Shown: one piece after another, positions 29,268 through 39,044 of the stretch
How the letters are laid out: every line of letters begins with the position of its first letter
Position numbering within the stretch: position 1 is the first letter of the stretch
Notes under the pieces: generated by a model
Seen by the model: only the letters and a program-made list of their open reading frames with translations
Told to the model about the DNA's origin: nothing
Database searches by the model: none
Program-made: the position numbers and the translations under genes
Assembly (NCBI RefSeq): GCF_016469335.1
Contig: NZ_CP059888.1
Span: 3,162,001-3,226,000, forward strand
Direction of reading: 5' to 3'
DNA from: Flocculibacter collagenilyticus
GTDB lineage: Bacteria; Pseudomonadota; Gammaproteobacteria; Enterobacterales; Alteromonadaceae
Length of the DNA: 64,000 nucleotides

Positions 29268-30926
29268 ATGAATGAGCATATTGAACACTTTTGTGATGTA
29301 TTAATAATAGGCAGCGGTGCAGCAGGCTTAACCCTTGCATTACAGATTGCCGAGCAAGCAAAAGTTGCGGTTTTAAGTAAAGGCCCGTTAAAAGAAGGGT
29401 CAACATTGTACGCCCAAGGTGGTATTGCTGCGGTTTTTGATGAAAACGATAGCATCGAGTCACATGTTAAAGACACATTGCAGGCAGGTGCAGGATTATG
29501 TGATAACGCAGCGGTCACGTTTACTGCCAAACAAGCGAAGTCGTCGATGGAATGGCTTATTGAACAAGGTGTACCATTCGACCAATTTGAAGATAAAAAA
29601 GGCAATAAAAAGTACCACCTTACTCGCGAAGGTGGCCATAGCCATCGTCGTATTTTGCATGCTGCCGATGCAACAGGTAAAGCAGTACAAACATCACTAG
29701 TAGAACAAGTTAAAAAACACCCTAATATCACGTTGTTCGAACGTTATAATGCTATTGATCTAATCACCTCTAAAAAACTCAAAACGATAGATGCAAATGC
29801 CGCTATTCCTAACGGAAATAAAGTACATGGCGCCTATGTATGGAACCGCAACCGAGAAATGGTTGAAGTAATACGAGCCAAAAGTGTGGCTTTAGCGACA
29901 GGTGGCGCAAGTAAAGTGTACTTATACACCAGCAATCCAGACGTGGCCAGCGGTGACGGCATTGCTATGGCGTGGCGTGCAGGTTGCCGTGTAGCAAATA
30001 TGGAATTTAACCAATTTCACCCAACATCACTTTATCATCCCGATGCCCCCAACTTTTTGATCACCGAGGCAATGCGAGGTGAAGGCGCTTTTTTAAAGCG
30101 CCCTGATGGCACGCGCTTTATGAGTGAGTTTGACGAACGCGCTGAATTAGCACCGCGAGACATTGTTGCTCGAGCAATCGATTATGAGATGAAACGGTTA
30201 GGCGTGCAGTGCGTGTATTTAGACATTAGTCACAAACCAAAAGACTTTATAATTGAGCACTTTCCAACTATTTATGCTAAATGCTTGAGTGTAGGAATAG
30301 ATATCACAAAAGAAGCAATTCCCGTTGTACCCGCTGCTCATTATACCTGTGGCGGTGTGATGACCGACAACCACGGTAAAACCGACATCGATAACTTATA
30401 TGCCATTGGCGAAGTTGCTTACACTGGACTACACGGTGCTAACCGTATGGCCAGTAACTCATTGCTTGAATGTGTGGTATATGCACGCTCAGCAGCTGAA
30501 CATATTACACAGCACCTAACGTCTCATACCGCCAATGTATCTATTCCTGCATGGGATGAAAGCCAAGTGACCAATTCAGATGAAGAAGTTGTTATCACCC
30601 ATAACTGGCACGAACTAAGAATGTTTATGTGGGACTATGTTGGCATTGTAAGAACAACAAAACGGTTAGAACGCGCTTATCGCCGTATCGAGCTACTAAC
30701 TCAAGAAATTGAAGAATATTATAGCCACTTCCATGTCAGTAATAACTTGCTGGAACTCAGAAACCTAGTGCAAGTGGCTGAGTTGATTGTTCGCTGCGCG
30801 ATGGCAAGAAAAGAAAGTCGTGGTTTACATTACAACTTAGATTACCCTAATACATTGCCTAACAGTCAGCCTACCGTACTGATCCCCGCTAATGAATTAA
30901 GTAATAATAAGCTAAGTACTAATTAA
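29268..30926 (+). CDS. nadB: L-aspartate oxidase
   Basis: 552 residues from the ATG at 29268; two in-frame upstream starts (29250 TTG, 29256 ATG) exist, but the E. coli protein aligns with [18 protein letters not shown] enzyme making iminoaspartate from L-aspartate for quinolinate/NAD synthesis. Motifs: [13 protein letters not shown] (FAD), [58 protein letters not shown] and [10 protein letters not shown]. Divergent from rpoE, a conserved gammaproteobacterial arrangement. Confidence 0.96.
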   Translation: MNEHIEHFCDVLIIGSGAAGLTLALQIAEQAKVAVLSKGPLKEGSTLYAQGGIAAVFDENDSIESHVKDTLQAGAGLCDNAAVTFTAKQAKSSMEWLIEQGVPFDQFEDKKGNKKYHLTREGGHSHRRILHAADATGKAVQTSLVEQVKKHPNITLFERYNAIDLITSKKLKTIDANAAIPNGNKVHGAYVWNRNREMVEVIRAKSVALATGGASKVYLYTSNPDVASGDGIAMAWRAGCRVANMEFNQFHPTSLYHPDAPNFLITEAMRGEGAFLKRPDGTRFMSEFDERAELAPRDIVARAIDYEMKRLGVQCVYLDISHKPKDFIIEHFPTIYAKCLSVGIDITKEAIPVVPAAHYTCGGVMTDNHGKTDIDNLYAIGEVAYTGLHGANRMASNSLLECVVYARSAAEHITQHLTSHTANVSIPAWDESQVTNSDEEVVITHNWHELRMFMWDYVGIVRTTKRLERAYRRIELLTQEIEEYYSHFHVSNNLLELRNLVQVAELIVRCAMARKESRGLHYNLDYPNTLPNSQPTVLIPANELSNNKLSTN

Positions 30927-30944
30927 CCATCAATATCTTAGCCT

Positions 30945-31012
30945 CATCAGCACAGTACAGATAATCTAGTGCAGATAATCAGTCCCATGCATTGTCACTT
31001 ACTGTGCTGATG
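30945..31012. repeat. 13-bp inverted repeat between convergent nadB and ygfX
   Basis: Arms CATCAGCACAGTA (30945-30957) and TACTGTGCTGATG (31000-31012) are perfectly complementary around a 42-base loop. The interior contains two copies of a CAGATAATC segment. The right arm overlaps the last codons of ygfX. It may act as a two-way terminator; no T-run follows. Confidence 0.45.
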
Positions 31013-31522
31013 GCGCCGAGAAAGAATTAGTCGACACAGTTTACGGTAGTGCTGCTCGTCTATCGAGTCTTGGAAAACCAACCAGTGGCGGGTGTAAATA
31101 ATCACCCCAAAACGTCTTTTCCAGTAACTTAAAAAGTGATGATATATAGTTGAAAAACGGCTTCCTGTTGCATGCGCTATTGAATGCTCATGTAATGCAT
31201 CTGCGTTTTGATATCTCAATAAACAAAATACATCACTCACCACACAGTTTCGGTTTAACTGCCCTATCTCTATATCATCACCACGTATCAGCTTAATTTG
31301 TCCATCTTGTGATAGAGCAATTTTATTGACTGTACTCGTCTGATTAATCACCTTGCACTCTAAAAAAGCGAGTATCAATATACAAAGGGTAATACACAGC
31401 ATGAGCGAAATATTGTAGACAACACCTAAAGTAAGCAAACTTAGTACACATAAATAACAATAAATACGTGTAAACCAACGCTGATAATTAGAAGGCTTAA
31501 GAATTAATGTAAAACGTTCCAT
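30995..31522 (-). CDS. ygfX: YgfX-like (CptA) membrane protein
   Basis: 175 residues. Two adjacent membrane helices (about 18-55: IYCYLCVLSLLTLGVVYN and LMLCITLCILILAFL) are followed by a cytosolic domain, the YgfX architecture. It directly follows sdhE (67-base gap), as in E. coli where ygfX accompanies ygfY/sdhE. The family has been proposed to be a toxin-like inhibitor of cell-division proteins or a partner of SdhE; the toxin role is disputed. The sequence itself is divergent, so assignment rests on topology and position. Confidence 0.7.
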   Translation of the reverse strand: MERFTLILKPSNYQRWFTRIYCYLCVLSLLTLGVVYNISLMLCITLCILILAFLECKVINQTSTVNKIALSQDGQIKLIRGDDIEIGQLNRNCVVSDVFCLLRYQNADALHEHSIAHATGSRFSTIYHHFLSYWKRRFGVIIYTRHWLVFQDSIDEQHYRKLCRLILSRRHQHSK

Positions 31523-31589
31523 GTTTTATATTGCGTTATTGAAAAAGAAAGCATGTTCCGACTAAACACGCTTTCACTTTCTGCACACT

Positions 31590-31841
31590 CTACACTTTCA
31601 CTCGTTTAAGAATTAACGAAACCATATATTGGTGTTCCGCATTATCGCTTTTACCATGGCCCATAAACCATGCAAATAAGTCAGGATCATCACACTCTAA
31701 TAAGTTTTGAAATTTTACTTTATCTTGCTCAGATAAATCATCATAGGCTTCATCAACAAATGGCATAAACAGTACATCTAACTCTAACATACCTCGTCTG
31801 CATGCCCATTTTAATCGTGACTTATTCGTTAACTCGCTCAT
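31590..31841 (-). CDS. sdhE: FAD assembly factor SdhE
   Basis: 83 residues. The signature RRGMLELD, which binds the flavoprotein subunit, is at about residues 15-22, followed by DDLSEQDKVKFQNLLECDDPDLFAWFMG. It promotes covalent flavinylation of SdhA/FrdA. In operon with ygfX and divergent from ygfZ. Confidence 0.95.
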   Translation of the reverse strand: MSELTNKSRLKWACRRGMLELDVLFMPFVDEAYDDLSEQDKVKFQNLLECDDPDLFAWFMGHGKSDNAEHQYMVSLILKRVKV

Positions 31842-32001
31842 TAATTTTGCTACCTAAAAGTACCGCTATCACACTAATAATAAATTTAGTATGCAGCATA
31901 AGGTTGGATAGAAGTTTTATGGCAGCTATACTAGCATGAACCTTGAGGTTTCTGAAATCGTCCCCACTTGAATTAAATTCACTAAAAAACCGATAAAGTT
32001 T

Positions 32002-33000
32002 ATGTCTACTTCACAGCCAACAACTCATTGCTTAACCACTCAATCGATTACTCAAGACAATCTTACCCAAGCACAACAGCTTGCGATAATGCCATTAAAT
32101 GACTACGGCATAATAAGCTTAATTGGCGAAGACAATAAATCATACCTGCAAGGACAAGTTACCTGCGACTTAACAGAGTTAACGGAACAGAATGCCATTC
32201 GCGGTGCGCATTGCGACGCAAAAGGAAAAATGTGGTCTACCTTTCATTTATTTCAGCGCAATGAGGAAGTATTGCTACTTTCGCATCAGGACGAACACGC
32301 CAGTACCCTGCCAGAATTAAAAAAATTCGGTGTCTTTTCAAAATCAACCATCGAAAATGCAACGGCACATTTTGCTATTTTTGGGATTTCAGGCACAGAC
32401 GCAGGTAATTGGCTAAAACAGACGACGCAAATCGATCTATCGGCACAAAATAGCGCGACTAATAACGAAAGCAATATAACTGCGATTAAACTATCTGAAG
32501 AGCGATTCATATTGCTACTAGCGCAAGCAGAAGCTGAAGAGTTCATGACTGAGCACCAATCTTTTTTATACTCGCCGGAATATTGGCAGTATTTAAGTAT
32601 TATGGACGGTGAACCGCACTTAACTGCCCCACTTATTAATGAATACGTTCCGCAAGCGTTAAACCAGCAAGCGTTAAACGCCATTAGCTTTACCAAAGGG
32701 TGCTACATTGGGCAAGAAATGGTAGCCCGTATGAAGTTTTTGGGTAAAAACAAACGCGCAACCTATATACTTAAAGGAAGTTCTGATATTTTGCCAGTAT
32801 CAGGTGACTCTATAGAGTATCAATTGGGTGAAAACTGGCGTCGCGCAGGCGTCATTGTAAACGCAGTCAGTTTTCTTGATAACCTTTATTTATTGGCTGT
32901 GCTTCCCAACGATGTGGAAGTAAGCACCGTATTTAGATTAAAAGAACAACCAGAAACACAACTTTCACTTATCCCTCTTCCTTATTCTCTTGCTGAATAA
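32002..33000 (+). CDS. ygfZ: Folate-binding Fe-S cluster protein YgfZ
   Basis: 332 residues. GcvT-like fold; helps maintain certain Fe-S enzymes (for example MiaB) in a folate-dependent way. The signature KGCYIGQEMVAR with its conserved Cys is at about residue 233. The N-terminal part has YLQGQVTCDL and GAHCDAKGKM. Divergent from sdhE, a common gammaproteobacterial pairing. Confidence 0.94.
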   Translation: MSTSQPTTHCLTTQSITQDNLTQAQQLAIMPLNDYGIISLIGEDNKSYLQGQVTCDLTELTEQNAIRGAHCDAKGKMWSTFHLFQRNEEVLLLSHQDEHASTLPELKKFGVFSKSTIENATAHFAIFGISGTDAGNWLKQTTQIDLSAQNSATNNESNITAIKLSEERFILLLAQAEAEEFMTEHQSFLYSPEYWQYLSIMDGEPHLTAPLINEYVPQALNQQALNAISFTKGCYIGQEMVARMKFLGKNKRATYILKGSSDILPVSGDSIEYQLGENWRRAGVIVNAVSFLDNLYLLAVLPNDVEVSTVFRLKEQPETQLSLIPLPYSLAE

Positions 33001-33027
33001 CGACGTGGTTAACTAACAGGAAAAAGA

Positions 33028-33513
33028 ATGAACATTAGTAAAGATAAAGTCGTCACAATGCACTACTCGGTAATGGACAAAGAAGAAAACGTTATCGACA
33101 GTTCTCATGATCATGAGCCACTAGCCTTCATCCAAGGGCAACAGTTTTTAATTCCAGGCTTAGAGAATGCGTTAGAAGGTCATAAAGCAGGTGACACATT
33201 TAGCGTTAATGTTGATGCAAAAGAAGCGTATGGCGAACGCCACGACGGGTTTGTACAAACAGTTGATAAAAACATGTTTGGTGAAAACGAAATCGAAGTA
33301 GGCATGCAATTTAGAGCTACTACTGACGACGGCGAACAAACCGTTATCGTTGTTGACGTGCAAGACGATAAAATTACGGTTGATGGCAATCACCCACTAG
33401 CTGGCGTTGACTTAGTATTTGACGTAGAAATTATCGATGTACGCGATGCAACGGCTGAAGAACTACAGCACGGTCATGTACACGGTGAAGGCGGTTGTGG
33501 ACACCACCACTAA
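33028..33513 (+). CDS. FKBP-type peptidyl-prolyl isomerase, SlyD-like
   Basis: 161 residues. The FKBP domain is interrupted by an IF (insert-in-flap) chaperone domain, as in SlyD/FkpB: VTMHYSVMDKEENVIDSS, then IPGLENALEGHKAGD and EAYGERHDGFV. The short His-rich C-terminus (HGHVHGEGGCGHHH) resembles SlyD's metal-binding tail, so nickel or zinc binding is plausible. AGGAAAAAG precedes the ATG. It lies 27 bases after ygfZ and is likely cotranscribed. Confidence 0.92.
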   Translation: MNISKDKVVTMHYSVMDKEENVIDSSHDHEPLAFIQGQQFLIPGLENALEGHKAGDTFSVNVDAKEAYGERHDGFVQTVDKNMFGENEIEVGMQFRATTDDGEQTVIVVDVQDDKITVDGNHPLAGVDLVFDVEIIDVRDATAEELQHGHVHGEGGCGHHH

Positions 33514-33528
33514 CGCTGGATAGCTTTT

Positions 33529-33568
33529 AAAGTTCATCGGGATGAGTATAACGCCCGTTGAACTTTTT
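33529..33568 (+). terminator. Intrinsic terminator after the SlyD-like gene
   Basis: A 13-bp stem with one mismatch (33529-33541 with 33554-33566) and a 12-base loop, ending in a short T-run (CTTTTTAA). It lies 15 bases past the stop codon. Confidence 0.75.
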
Positions 33569-33686
33569 AAGTGTGTTTACGCAATCTAATTGATTGAAAA
33601 ATATATTGATGTAAGTTTGCAATCTAGACATATTCATATAACTTAAAGTAAGCCGTCGAATTTTTTTGATAGGACTCTCTGAGTTT

Positions 33687-35324
33687 ATGAAGCATTTTTT
33701 TAGTGCACTAAGTCTAAAATGGAAGCTGCAAATTGGGTTTATGGCCATTGCCATGATCACCACAATATACAATCGGTGGATTGCCTCTAATGAGTTGCAA
33801 CAAATGATTGCAACAGCGAAACAATCCAACCTCCCAACTGCATTCATCCAAACGCTCGAACAGCAATACACTCACTTTGTACAATATGCTGTGTTCGACG
33901 CCTTAATTCAATTTACCCTCCAATTTATCGTGATTGCCGTTATCGCACGGTTATTTGTCGAACCAATTATCGAGTTAATAGAGTCCTTAAAAGCTGTTGA
34001 AGCAGGCGACCTCACCCAAGGGGTAAAAGTGCATTCCAAAGACGAGTTTGGCGAGCTTGAAAGCCATTTCAATGTAATGCTTAATCAGCTTAGTCGTATA
34101 TTATCCAGTGTTGAAAAAAGCTCTATTCACATGAGTCAGTCAGCCTTTCAAATTGCAGAAGTCTCCCACGAAATAGAAAATATTAGCCAATCGGAACAAG
34201 CAAAATCTAATGAGGTGATTAGCGCTACCTCGCAACTGCATGAAAGCGCACAAAGCGTATTAAGCTATGCCGAACAAACCGCAGAAAAAGCAAAAGAAAC
34301 CGTGGATAAGTCACAACAGGGCAAAGAAAGTTTGTCGCAAAGTATTGCGCAAATGGATCAAATCTCCAGCAATATTCAGCTAACATCAGGACAAATCAAT
34401 GAGCTTGTTGAATCTACCGCAACCATTAACGAAATATTAAGTGCCATTAAACAAATTGCCGAACAAACTAACTTACTCGCGCTAAACGCCGCTATTGAGG
34501 CTGCAAGAGCCGGCGATCAAGGCAGAGGTTTTGCTGTAGTGGCAGACGAAGTAAGGCAGCTTTCTATACGCACACATCAGTCAGCCGAGCAAGTATCTGA
34601 CATCGTATCTAGCCTCACAACCAAAGTGGATGGCGCAGAAAAGTCGATGAACGCGCTAGTTGAACAAGTTTCAAATAGTCGCACGCAAATTTATCACACA
34701 GAAGATATCATCAATACCATGCAACATGATGTAAGCCAAACCGCATCACTTAATGAACAAATAACAGGTGCGTGCGACGACCAAATGAGCACATTTGCCA
34801 CTTTGCAACAATCGCATACCTCACTATTCAACACGCTAAAAGAAAATAGCGCTAAAGTTGCCAATACAGCAAGCATCAGCGATTCCTTATTCGAGCTGAC
34901 TGAAAATCTTAAAAATCAAATGGCGGGTTTAAAGTTTATTAATCAAGAAGAAGACGAAGATAAAGACTTTGAAGATACCAATCAGCGCCGCGCCAAACGC
35001 GTAAAAAGCCATAAGCTTGTTACCGTGGAGGTTAATGGGAATAAGTACGAAGGGCTAAGCCAAGACTTAAGCGACTCTGGCATTCGTATTCTAGTGCAAG
35101 GACATGTGCCAGAAAATGCTGAAGTAATCATTGGTATTAAACCGCCTAGCAATAATTTGCAAGAATACCGAAAACAACAAGCACTACAAATCAAAGCCCG
35201 TGCTGCATGGCAAAATGAAACAGATGACAATAAAACCCTAGCTGGATTTATGTTTTTAGATTTAACGGAAGCTCAGAAAAAAGGACTAGCCGACTGCATC
35301 GCATTCTTTAGCGCACAATCCTAA
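33687..35324 (+). CDS. Methyl-accepting chemotaxis protein with C-terminal PilZ domain
   Basis: About 545 residues from the ATG at 33687; a TTG at 33666 is less likely. TM1 is near residues 15-32 and TM2 near 70-92, with only a short periplasmic loop of about 35-40 residues. HAMP follows (EPIIELIESLKAVEAGDL). The cytosolic signalling hairpin has AEQTNLLALNAAIEAARAGD and GFAVVADEVRQLS. After about residue 435 there is a PilZ domain with RRAKR (RxxxR) and DLSDSG (D-x-S-x-x-G), the c-di-GMP-binding pair. A c-di-GMP-responsive chemoreceptor is predicted. No CheW-binding C-terminal pentapeptide is visible. Confidence 0.92.
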   Translation: MKHFFSALSLKWKLQIGFMAIAMITTIYNRWIASNELQQMIATAKQSNLPTAFIQTLEQQYTHFVQYAVFDALIQFTLQFIVIAVIARLFVEPIIELIESLKAVEAGDLTQGVKVHSKDEFGELESHFNVMLNQLSRILSSVEKSSIHMSQSAFQIAEVSHEIENISQSEQAKSNEVISATSQLHESAQSVLSYAEQTAEKAKETVDKSQQGKESLSQSIAQMDQISSNIQLTSGQINELVESTATINEILSAIKQIAEQTNLLALNAAIEAARAGDQGRGFAVVADEVRQLSIRTHQSAEQVSDIVSSLTTKVDGAEKSMNALVEQVSNSRTQIYHTEDIINTMQHDVSQTASLNEQITGACDDQMSTFATLQQSHTSLFNTLKENSAKVANTASISDSLFELTENLKNQMAGLKFINQEEDEDKDFEDTNQRRAKRVKSHKLVTVEVNGNKYEGLSQDLSDSGIRILVQGHVPENAEVIIGIKPPSNNLQEYRKQQALQIKARAAWQNETDDNKTLAGFMFLDLTEAQKKGLADCIAFFSAQS

Positions 35325-35421
35325 GCTGCTTAATGGAACATGTTAGTAGCAAAACACTAAAGCTCTGCTACTAAGAGATTAAAGCTTATTGAATTAAAGC
35401 TTGTATCGTTACGTTTTCAAC

Positions 35422-35817
35422 TTACTGCGCATCTTGTTTAGAATATGAATCCCAAGACCAAGGACTTAATTCAAATACCTTATCTGAATACACTCGCCCT
35501 TTATTACACACGTTATCATGGCCAACAATGCGTAATGGCAGCTTATTTGAGTAAGACTTCTCAATCAGCTCGTATTGATATTTAACAACTGGAGAGTCTA
35601 AATCCAAATGCCAAATTAAACTGTCTTCATCAATCACACAGTTTTCAAAACTTGAATTATCTTTCATTACATCCATTCTGAAGTAAATAGACGTATCACC
35701 GTTATCACCCGATCTAGTGATTATCTGACTAACCGTACCATACACATCATTTGCTGCATTTCCTTGATAAGGAAGTATCGCGCTAGCCAGTATTAACAAA
35801 GCCCCTGTTAGTTTCAT
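35422..35817 (-). CDS. Hypothetical secreted protein
   Basis: 131 residues. A signal peptide (MKLTGALLILASAILPYQGNA) is followed by a small beta-rich mature part with two cysteines (FENCVID and NVCNKGRV), possibly a disulfide. No family recognised. It has a stop close to the chemoreceptor 3' end on the opposite strand and no operon partner. Confidence 0.6.
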   Translation of the reverse strand: MKLTGALLILASAILPYQGNAANDVYGTVSQIITRSGDNGDTSIYFRMDVMKDNSSFENCVIDEDSLIWHLDLDSPVVKYQYELIEKSYSNKLPLRIVGHDNVCNKGRVYSDKVFELSPWSWDSYSKQDAQ

Positions 35818-36126
35818 TTTCTCTATTCCTTTTAATGAGAGAATTAATATGCTTCCATTTAGTAGTGATACTACGACTCAAAACAGAAAGTAAAACAGCG
35901 TTGTTTTTATCACCTTTATAAAAAATAAACAATAACTTAGTTAAGCTAACCATCATTAATATGCGGTGCACTCATAGTTGCGGTAAGAAAGAGAAATTCC
36001 TTAATCAAAACAAAGCGACCGTATAGATATATGAAAAATACACCACCTTGTTGGTTACTCAAACAGCTTAACCACTTAAAAGTAGCTAAAAGCATTGTTA
36101 TGGTTATTTGATTAGGGAAGGTATAT
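35818..36126. other. Intergenic region without visible gene
   Basis: AT-rich spacer between two small minus-strand genes. Short overlapping readings here lack ribosome sites and coding character, and I see no RNA gene, terminator or repeat. Confidence 0.5.
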
Positions 36127-36561
36127 TTAGGTTTTATCTGCACTAAGTAGCTCAATCAAAAAGCTAATTTCACGCTCAAGAAAAGCTTCCGAACTTTCAG
36201 CACAGGAATAGGCCTCCAAAACACAGTTGGTTGCCTGTAAAAATACTTCTGTTTTGAGCGACTGTTCATTCATAACAATATTTAACGCTTCGGAGATATA
36301 GTTTAAACTCAGAAAATACTCATACATACCAATATGAATCAATTCTTTTATCCGAGGTTCGTCATCAACGAGGCTATCATCACCTTCAACAAGTAATATT
36401 TCTAAATAAGAAAACACTTCCTCTAAAATTTCGTACTGATACTTTTCTTGACAGCCACTAATGAACTTAAAAAGCACTAGCTTTCGTTGATCATCATTTA
36501 GACTTTCAATCAACGCTTTTAATTCAGATGTTTTACCTGCACTTAAAACCCAATTATTCAT
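36127..36561 (-). CDS. Hypothetical cytosolic protein
   Basis: 144 residues, acidic and predicted mostly helical: leucine- and glutamate-rich segments such as ELKALIESLNDDQRK and EREISFLIELLS, with no signal peptide or membrane helix. Family not recognised; it resembles small immunity-type proteins in composition only, which is weak evidence. Neighbours are two secreted proteins on the same strand. Confidence 0.5.
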   Translation of the reverse strand: MNNWVLSAGKTSELKALIESLNDDQRKLVLFKFISGCQEKYQYEILEEVFSYLEILLVEGDDSLVDDEPRIKELIHIGMYEYFLSLNYISEALNIVMNEQSLKTEVFLQATNCVLEAYSCAESSEAFLEREISFLIELLSADKT

Positions 36562-36666
36562 AGTTCAATTGTAAAATTTAGCGTTTAAGAATTATTTAAA
36601 ATATTTGCTACGTACAAATACAAACTAGCTGTTTTATGCTCACACTATAGTGCATAGTTAAATTAG

Positions 36667-37404
36667 TTATATAGAAAAATATATAACACCGTCAATTATA
36701 GCAGCATCGGCACTTTGTTTTTTGTGCATACCATTATTTAGCTTGATAAAACCTTTGGCAGATACAGGTAATCCATGTTTTTTGCCTGTTAATAGCCCAT
36801 TACTTATTTTTGAATAACTTACATACTCATTTGAAAATGTACTACCTGCTCTCGGCGCTGGATCATGTAAAATTAGCTGTTCACTTGTTGAGCCTACTAA
36901 ACTCACCCAATGACCGCCAATTCGCATATACTCATTTCTTTTTCCGTTATATTTATACCAACCTACATTTATCCAAGCAGCTGACTTATTTGTAATAAAT
37001 GATTGGATTTTATCTATGTTGGGTTGCTTTATCCCAAGAGAATATTTTTTAGGGTGTTTACGCCAACCCTCATATTCCAGTTTTTTATATCCACCAAACA
37101 ACTCATTTGATATTTTGGCTACTCCCTTCAAAACACCTGATGTGCCAGTTCCATTTTTCAAACTTGTATTCATATAAGCTTTAGATGCTAGCTTATGAAT
37201 TAAAGCTTCCTGTTTATCTTTAGCACCCTTTAACCATACGAGCGAATTTGAAACAGATACAGGTGCACAGTATTGCTGGCCATTGCCACTATGCCCTCCA
37301 ATTATATTGGTTTGCGTAAAGTCAGGTATTTCATTGATGTATAAGGTATTTGCAAAACAAATACTTTGAATAAAACAGCCTGCAATTAATAATAATTTTT
37401 TCAT
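36667..37404 (-). CDS. Secreted C39-like / papain-fold cysteine peptidase
   Basis: About 245 residues from the ATG at 37402-37404 (GAGTGG upstream). Signal peptide KKLLLIAGCFIQSICFA. The catalytic Cys is in GNGQQYCAPVSVSNSLVWL (Q-x-x-C arrangement, with the oxyanion Q just before), the His in RIGGHWVSLVG, and Asp in LILHDPAP. These three blocks in this order fit a C39-like peptidase domain. No ABC transporter or bacteriocin gene is nearby, so it is probably a stand-alone exported peptidase or amidase. The substrate is unknown. Confidence 0.65.
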   Translation of the reverse strand: MKKLLLIAGCFIQSICFANTLYINEIPDFTQTNIIGGHSGNGQQYCAPVSVSNSLVWLKGAKDKQEALIHKLASKAYMNTSLKNGTGTSGVLKGVAKISNELFGGYKKLEYEGWRKHPKKYSLGIKQPNIDKIQSFITNKSAAWINVGWYKYNGKRNEYMRIGGHWVSLVGSTSEQLILHDPAPRAGSTFSNEYVSYSKISNGLLTGKKHGLPVSAKGFIKLNNGMHKKQSADAAIIDGVIYFSI

Positions 37405-37640
37405 TGATACCACTCAAACTAGGCATTCACCTAACATCCCACTTATGCTTTAGAAAAACGCATCTAGGGCACGACTCTACAAAGCAGCACGCCACTGAAG
37501 GTTAATAACGAATGTTGGATTATATTACTGAATACCAACACCACCGAATTTAATGATTTAGTTGTTACATGAAAAGCCATAACAAAGCATGCAAAGTACT
37601 ACTACATTTAATGGCTTATCCATTTCCGTTGTATGCAATG

Positions 37641-39044
37641 TTATTGCACCGCACTACAAATTGTAGCTTTGTCTTTAACACTTTTTGTTAATCTATGATC
37701 ACATGCACGCGTAAGATTGCTCTTTGCTGTAGTTGATTCGTTAAACCTATCACTAATAAAGGCAAACAAGTGTAGTGATTTATCAGCAAGACCAGACCAT
37801 AGTAACTCATAAGCTATTGCCGTCATTTTCTGCTCATCTAAATCATAGTTGTCTGTTTTTAACTCCCTCAATACTTTTTCGAAATTTCCCGAGTTGATGC
37901 TGTTCGTTAGTGCCAGTGACACATCTCGTTTTCGGTTTGGAACAGTCCGATTAAATAAAGCAGAGGCAACATCCAACATTAACTGTTGTTTAAGTGAATA
38001 GCTCATGCCAGTATTGCTCAATAAGATAATGCTGTGCTTTGCGTCAATAAATCGCATCATCATGGAACTGTAGCCATCTATTTTACCGTCATACATGTGG
38101 ACGTTAGCCTGAATAGATTGATTAATTGGCACAACACCCACTCGCCAACTATAAGGCGATTCGGGATTGAATAACTGCTTTTTACTTTCTTTGTTTATTA
38201 GTTTGTTGCCATATAACGCCATGTCAAAACGATAAAGATCTTCAGCATTACTAAAAATCGCAGCACCTGCACCGAACAATGTCATATTTTTATCTGCAAG
38301 TACCTCATAGCCACCATCACCACTCCATTGATACGCCTTCACTACGTCAGCACTTTGCTGGCTGCCTACTGCCACGCCAGAATGTGTCATATTCAAAGGT
38401 TCAAAAATACTCTTGCGAACATTTTCTGAAAAAGGAACCCCCGTCACTTTTTCAATGATTTTCCCCAGTAAAAAATACCCTGGATTGGAGTAAAGGTAGT
38501 CAGCTCCCGGTTCAAACGTGATAGGTAACTTAGCAATGATTTCAATAAACTGTTGCTCTGTCGTTGAGCTGTGAAAATCGCTATTAAACCATCCGTCAAT
38601 GGTAAAATGGTTCGGTATCCCAGAGGTATGACTAAGTAAGTGATGTATGGTTATTTGCTTGCCTGTCGTGTTGTTAAATTCTGGAAAATAATCTGCCAAG
38701 GTATGACTCAACGATAACTTTTCCTGCTCTTTAAGCATAAGAATCATTGTGGCGGTAATTGGTTTACTTAGCGAAGCAAGTTGAAAAGCGCTACTATTGG
38801 TAATTGGTTTACGCTCTGCTCGGTTTGCAAAGCCGTAGGCTTTTTCAAATATTTTCCGACCAGACTTAGACACTAATATTACCCCTTCAAAAGCGCCATT
38901 AGATACATAGTTATCTACAATCTGTTCTACTATTTGAGTGTCTGTCTTAGCTGGTTTAACTGAGTTCGATATTGCCTCTTTTGCAAACAACTCCGAAGAT
39001 GCTAGAAAACATAGTATTAAAATTCCTATTCTTATGTTTTTCAA
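37641..39044 (-). CDS. Serine hydrolase, class C beta-lactamase family
   Basis: 467 residues. Signal peptide (IRIGILILCFLASSELFA). The penicillin-binding motifs are S-x-x-K in LASLSKPITA, Y-x-N in LYSNPGYFLLG, and a third-box candidate near HMYDGKIDGYSS. The C-terminal part of about 110 residues lies beyond the catalytic domain. The start is a TTG (39042-39044) with AGGAGAG 9 bases upstream. Likely a periplasmic esterase or peptidase rather than a proven resistance enzyme. Confidence 0.88.
   Translation of the reverse strand: MKNIRIGILILCFLASSELFAKEAISNSVKPAKTDTQIVEQIVDNYVSNGAFEGVILVSKSGRKIFEKAYGFANRAERKPITNSSAFQLASLSKPITATMILMLKEQEKLSLSHTLADYFPEFNNTTGKQITIHHLLSHTSGIPNHFTIDGWFNSDFHSSTTEQQFIEIIAKLPITFEPGADYLYSNPGYFLLGKIIEKVTGVPFSENVRKSIFEPLNMTHSGVAVGSQQSADVVKAYQWSGDGGYEVLADKNMTLFGAGAAIFSNAEDLYRFDMALYGNKLINKESKKQLFNPESPYSWRVGVVPINQSIQANVHMYDGKIDGYSSMMMRFIDAKHSIILLSNTGMSYSLKQQLMLDVASALFNRTVPNRKRDVSLALTNSINSGNFEKVLRELKTDNYDLDEQKMTAIAYELLWSGLADKSLHLFAFISDRFNESTTAKSNLTRACDHRLTKSVKDKATICSAVQ

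Noticed and set aside
29237..29731. 164-codon minus-strand reading opposite nadB
   Set aside because: Cys/Ser-rich antisense shadow over conserved FAD motifs.
35783..36155. Two short overlapping minus-strand readings between small genes
   Set aside because: They overlap each other and their neighbours, and lack ribosome sites and coding character.
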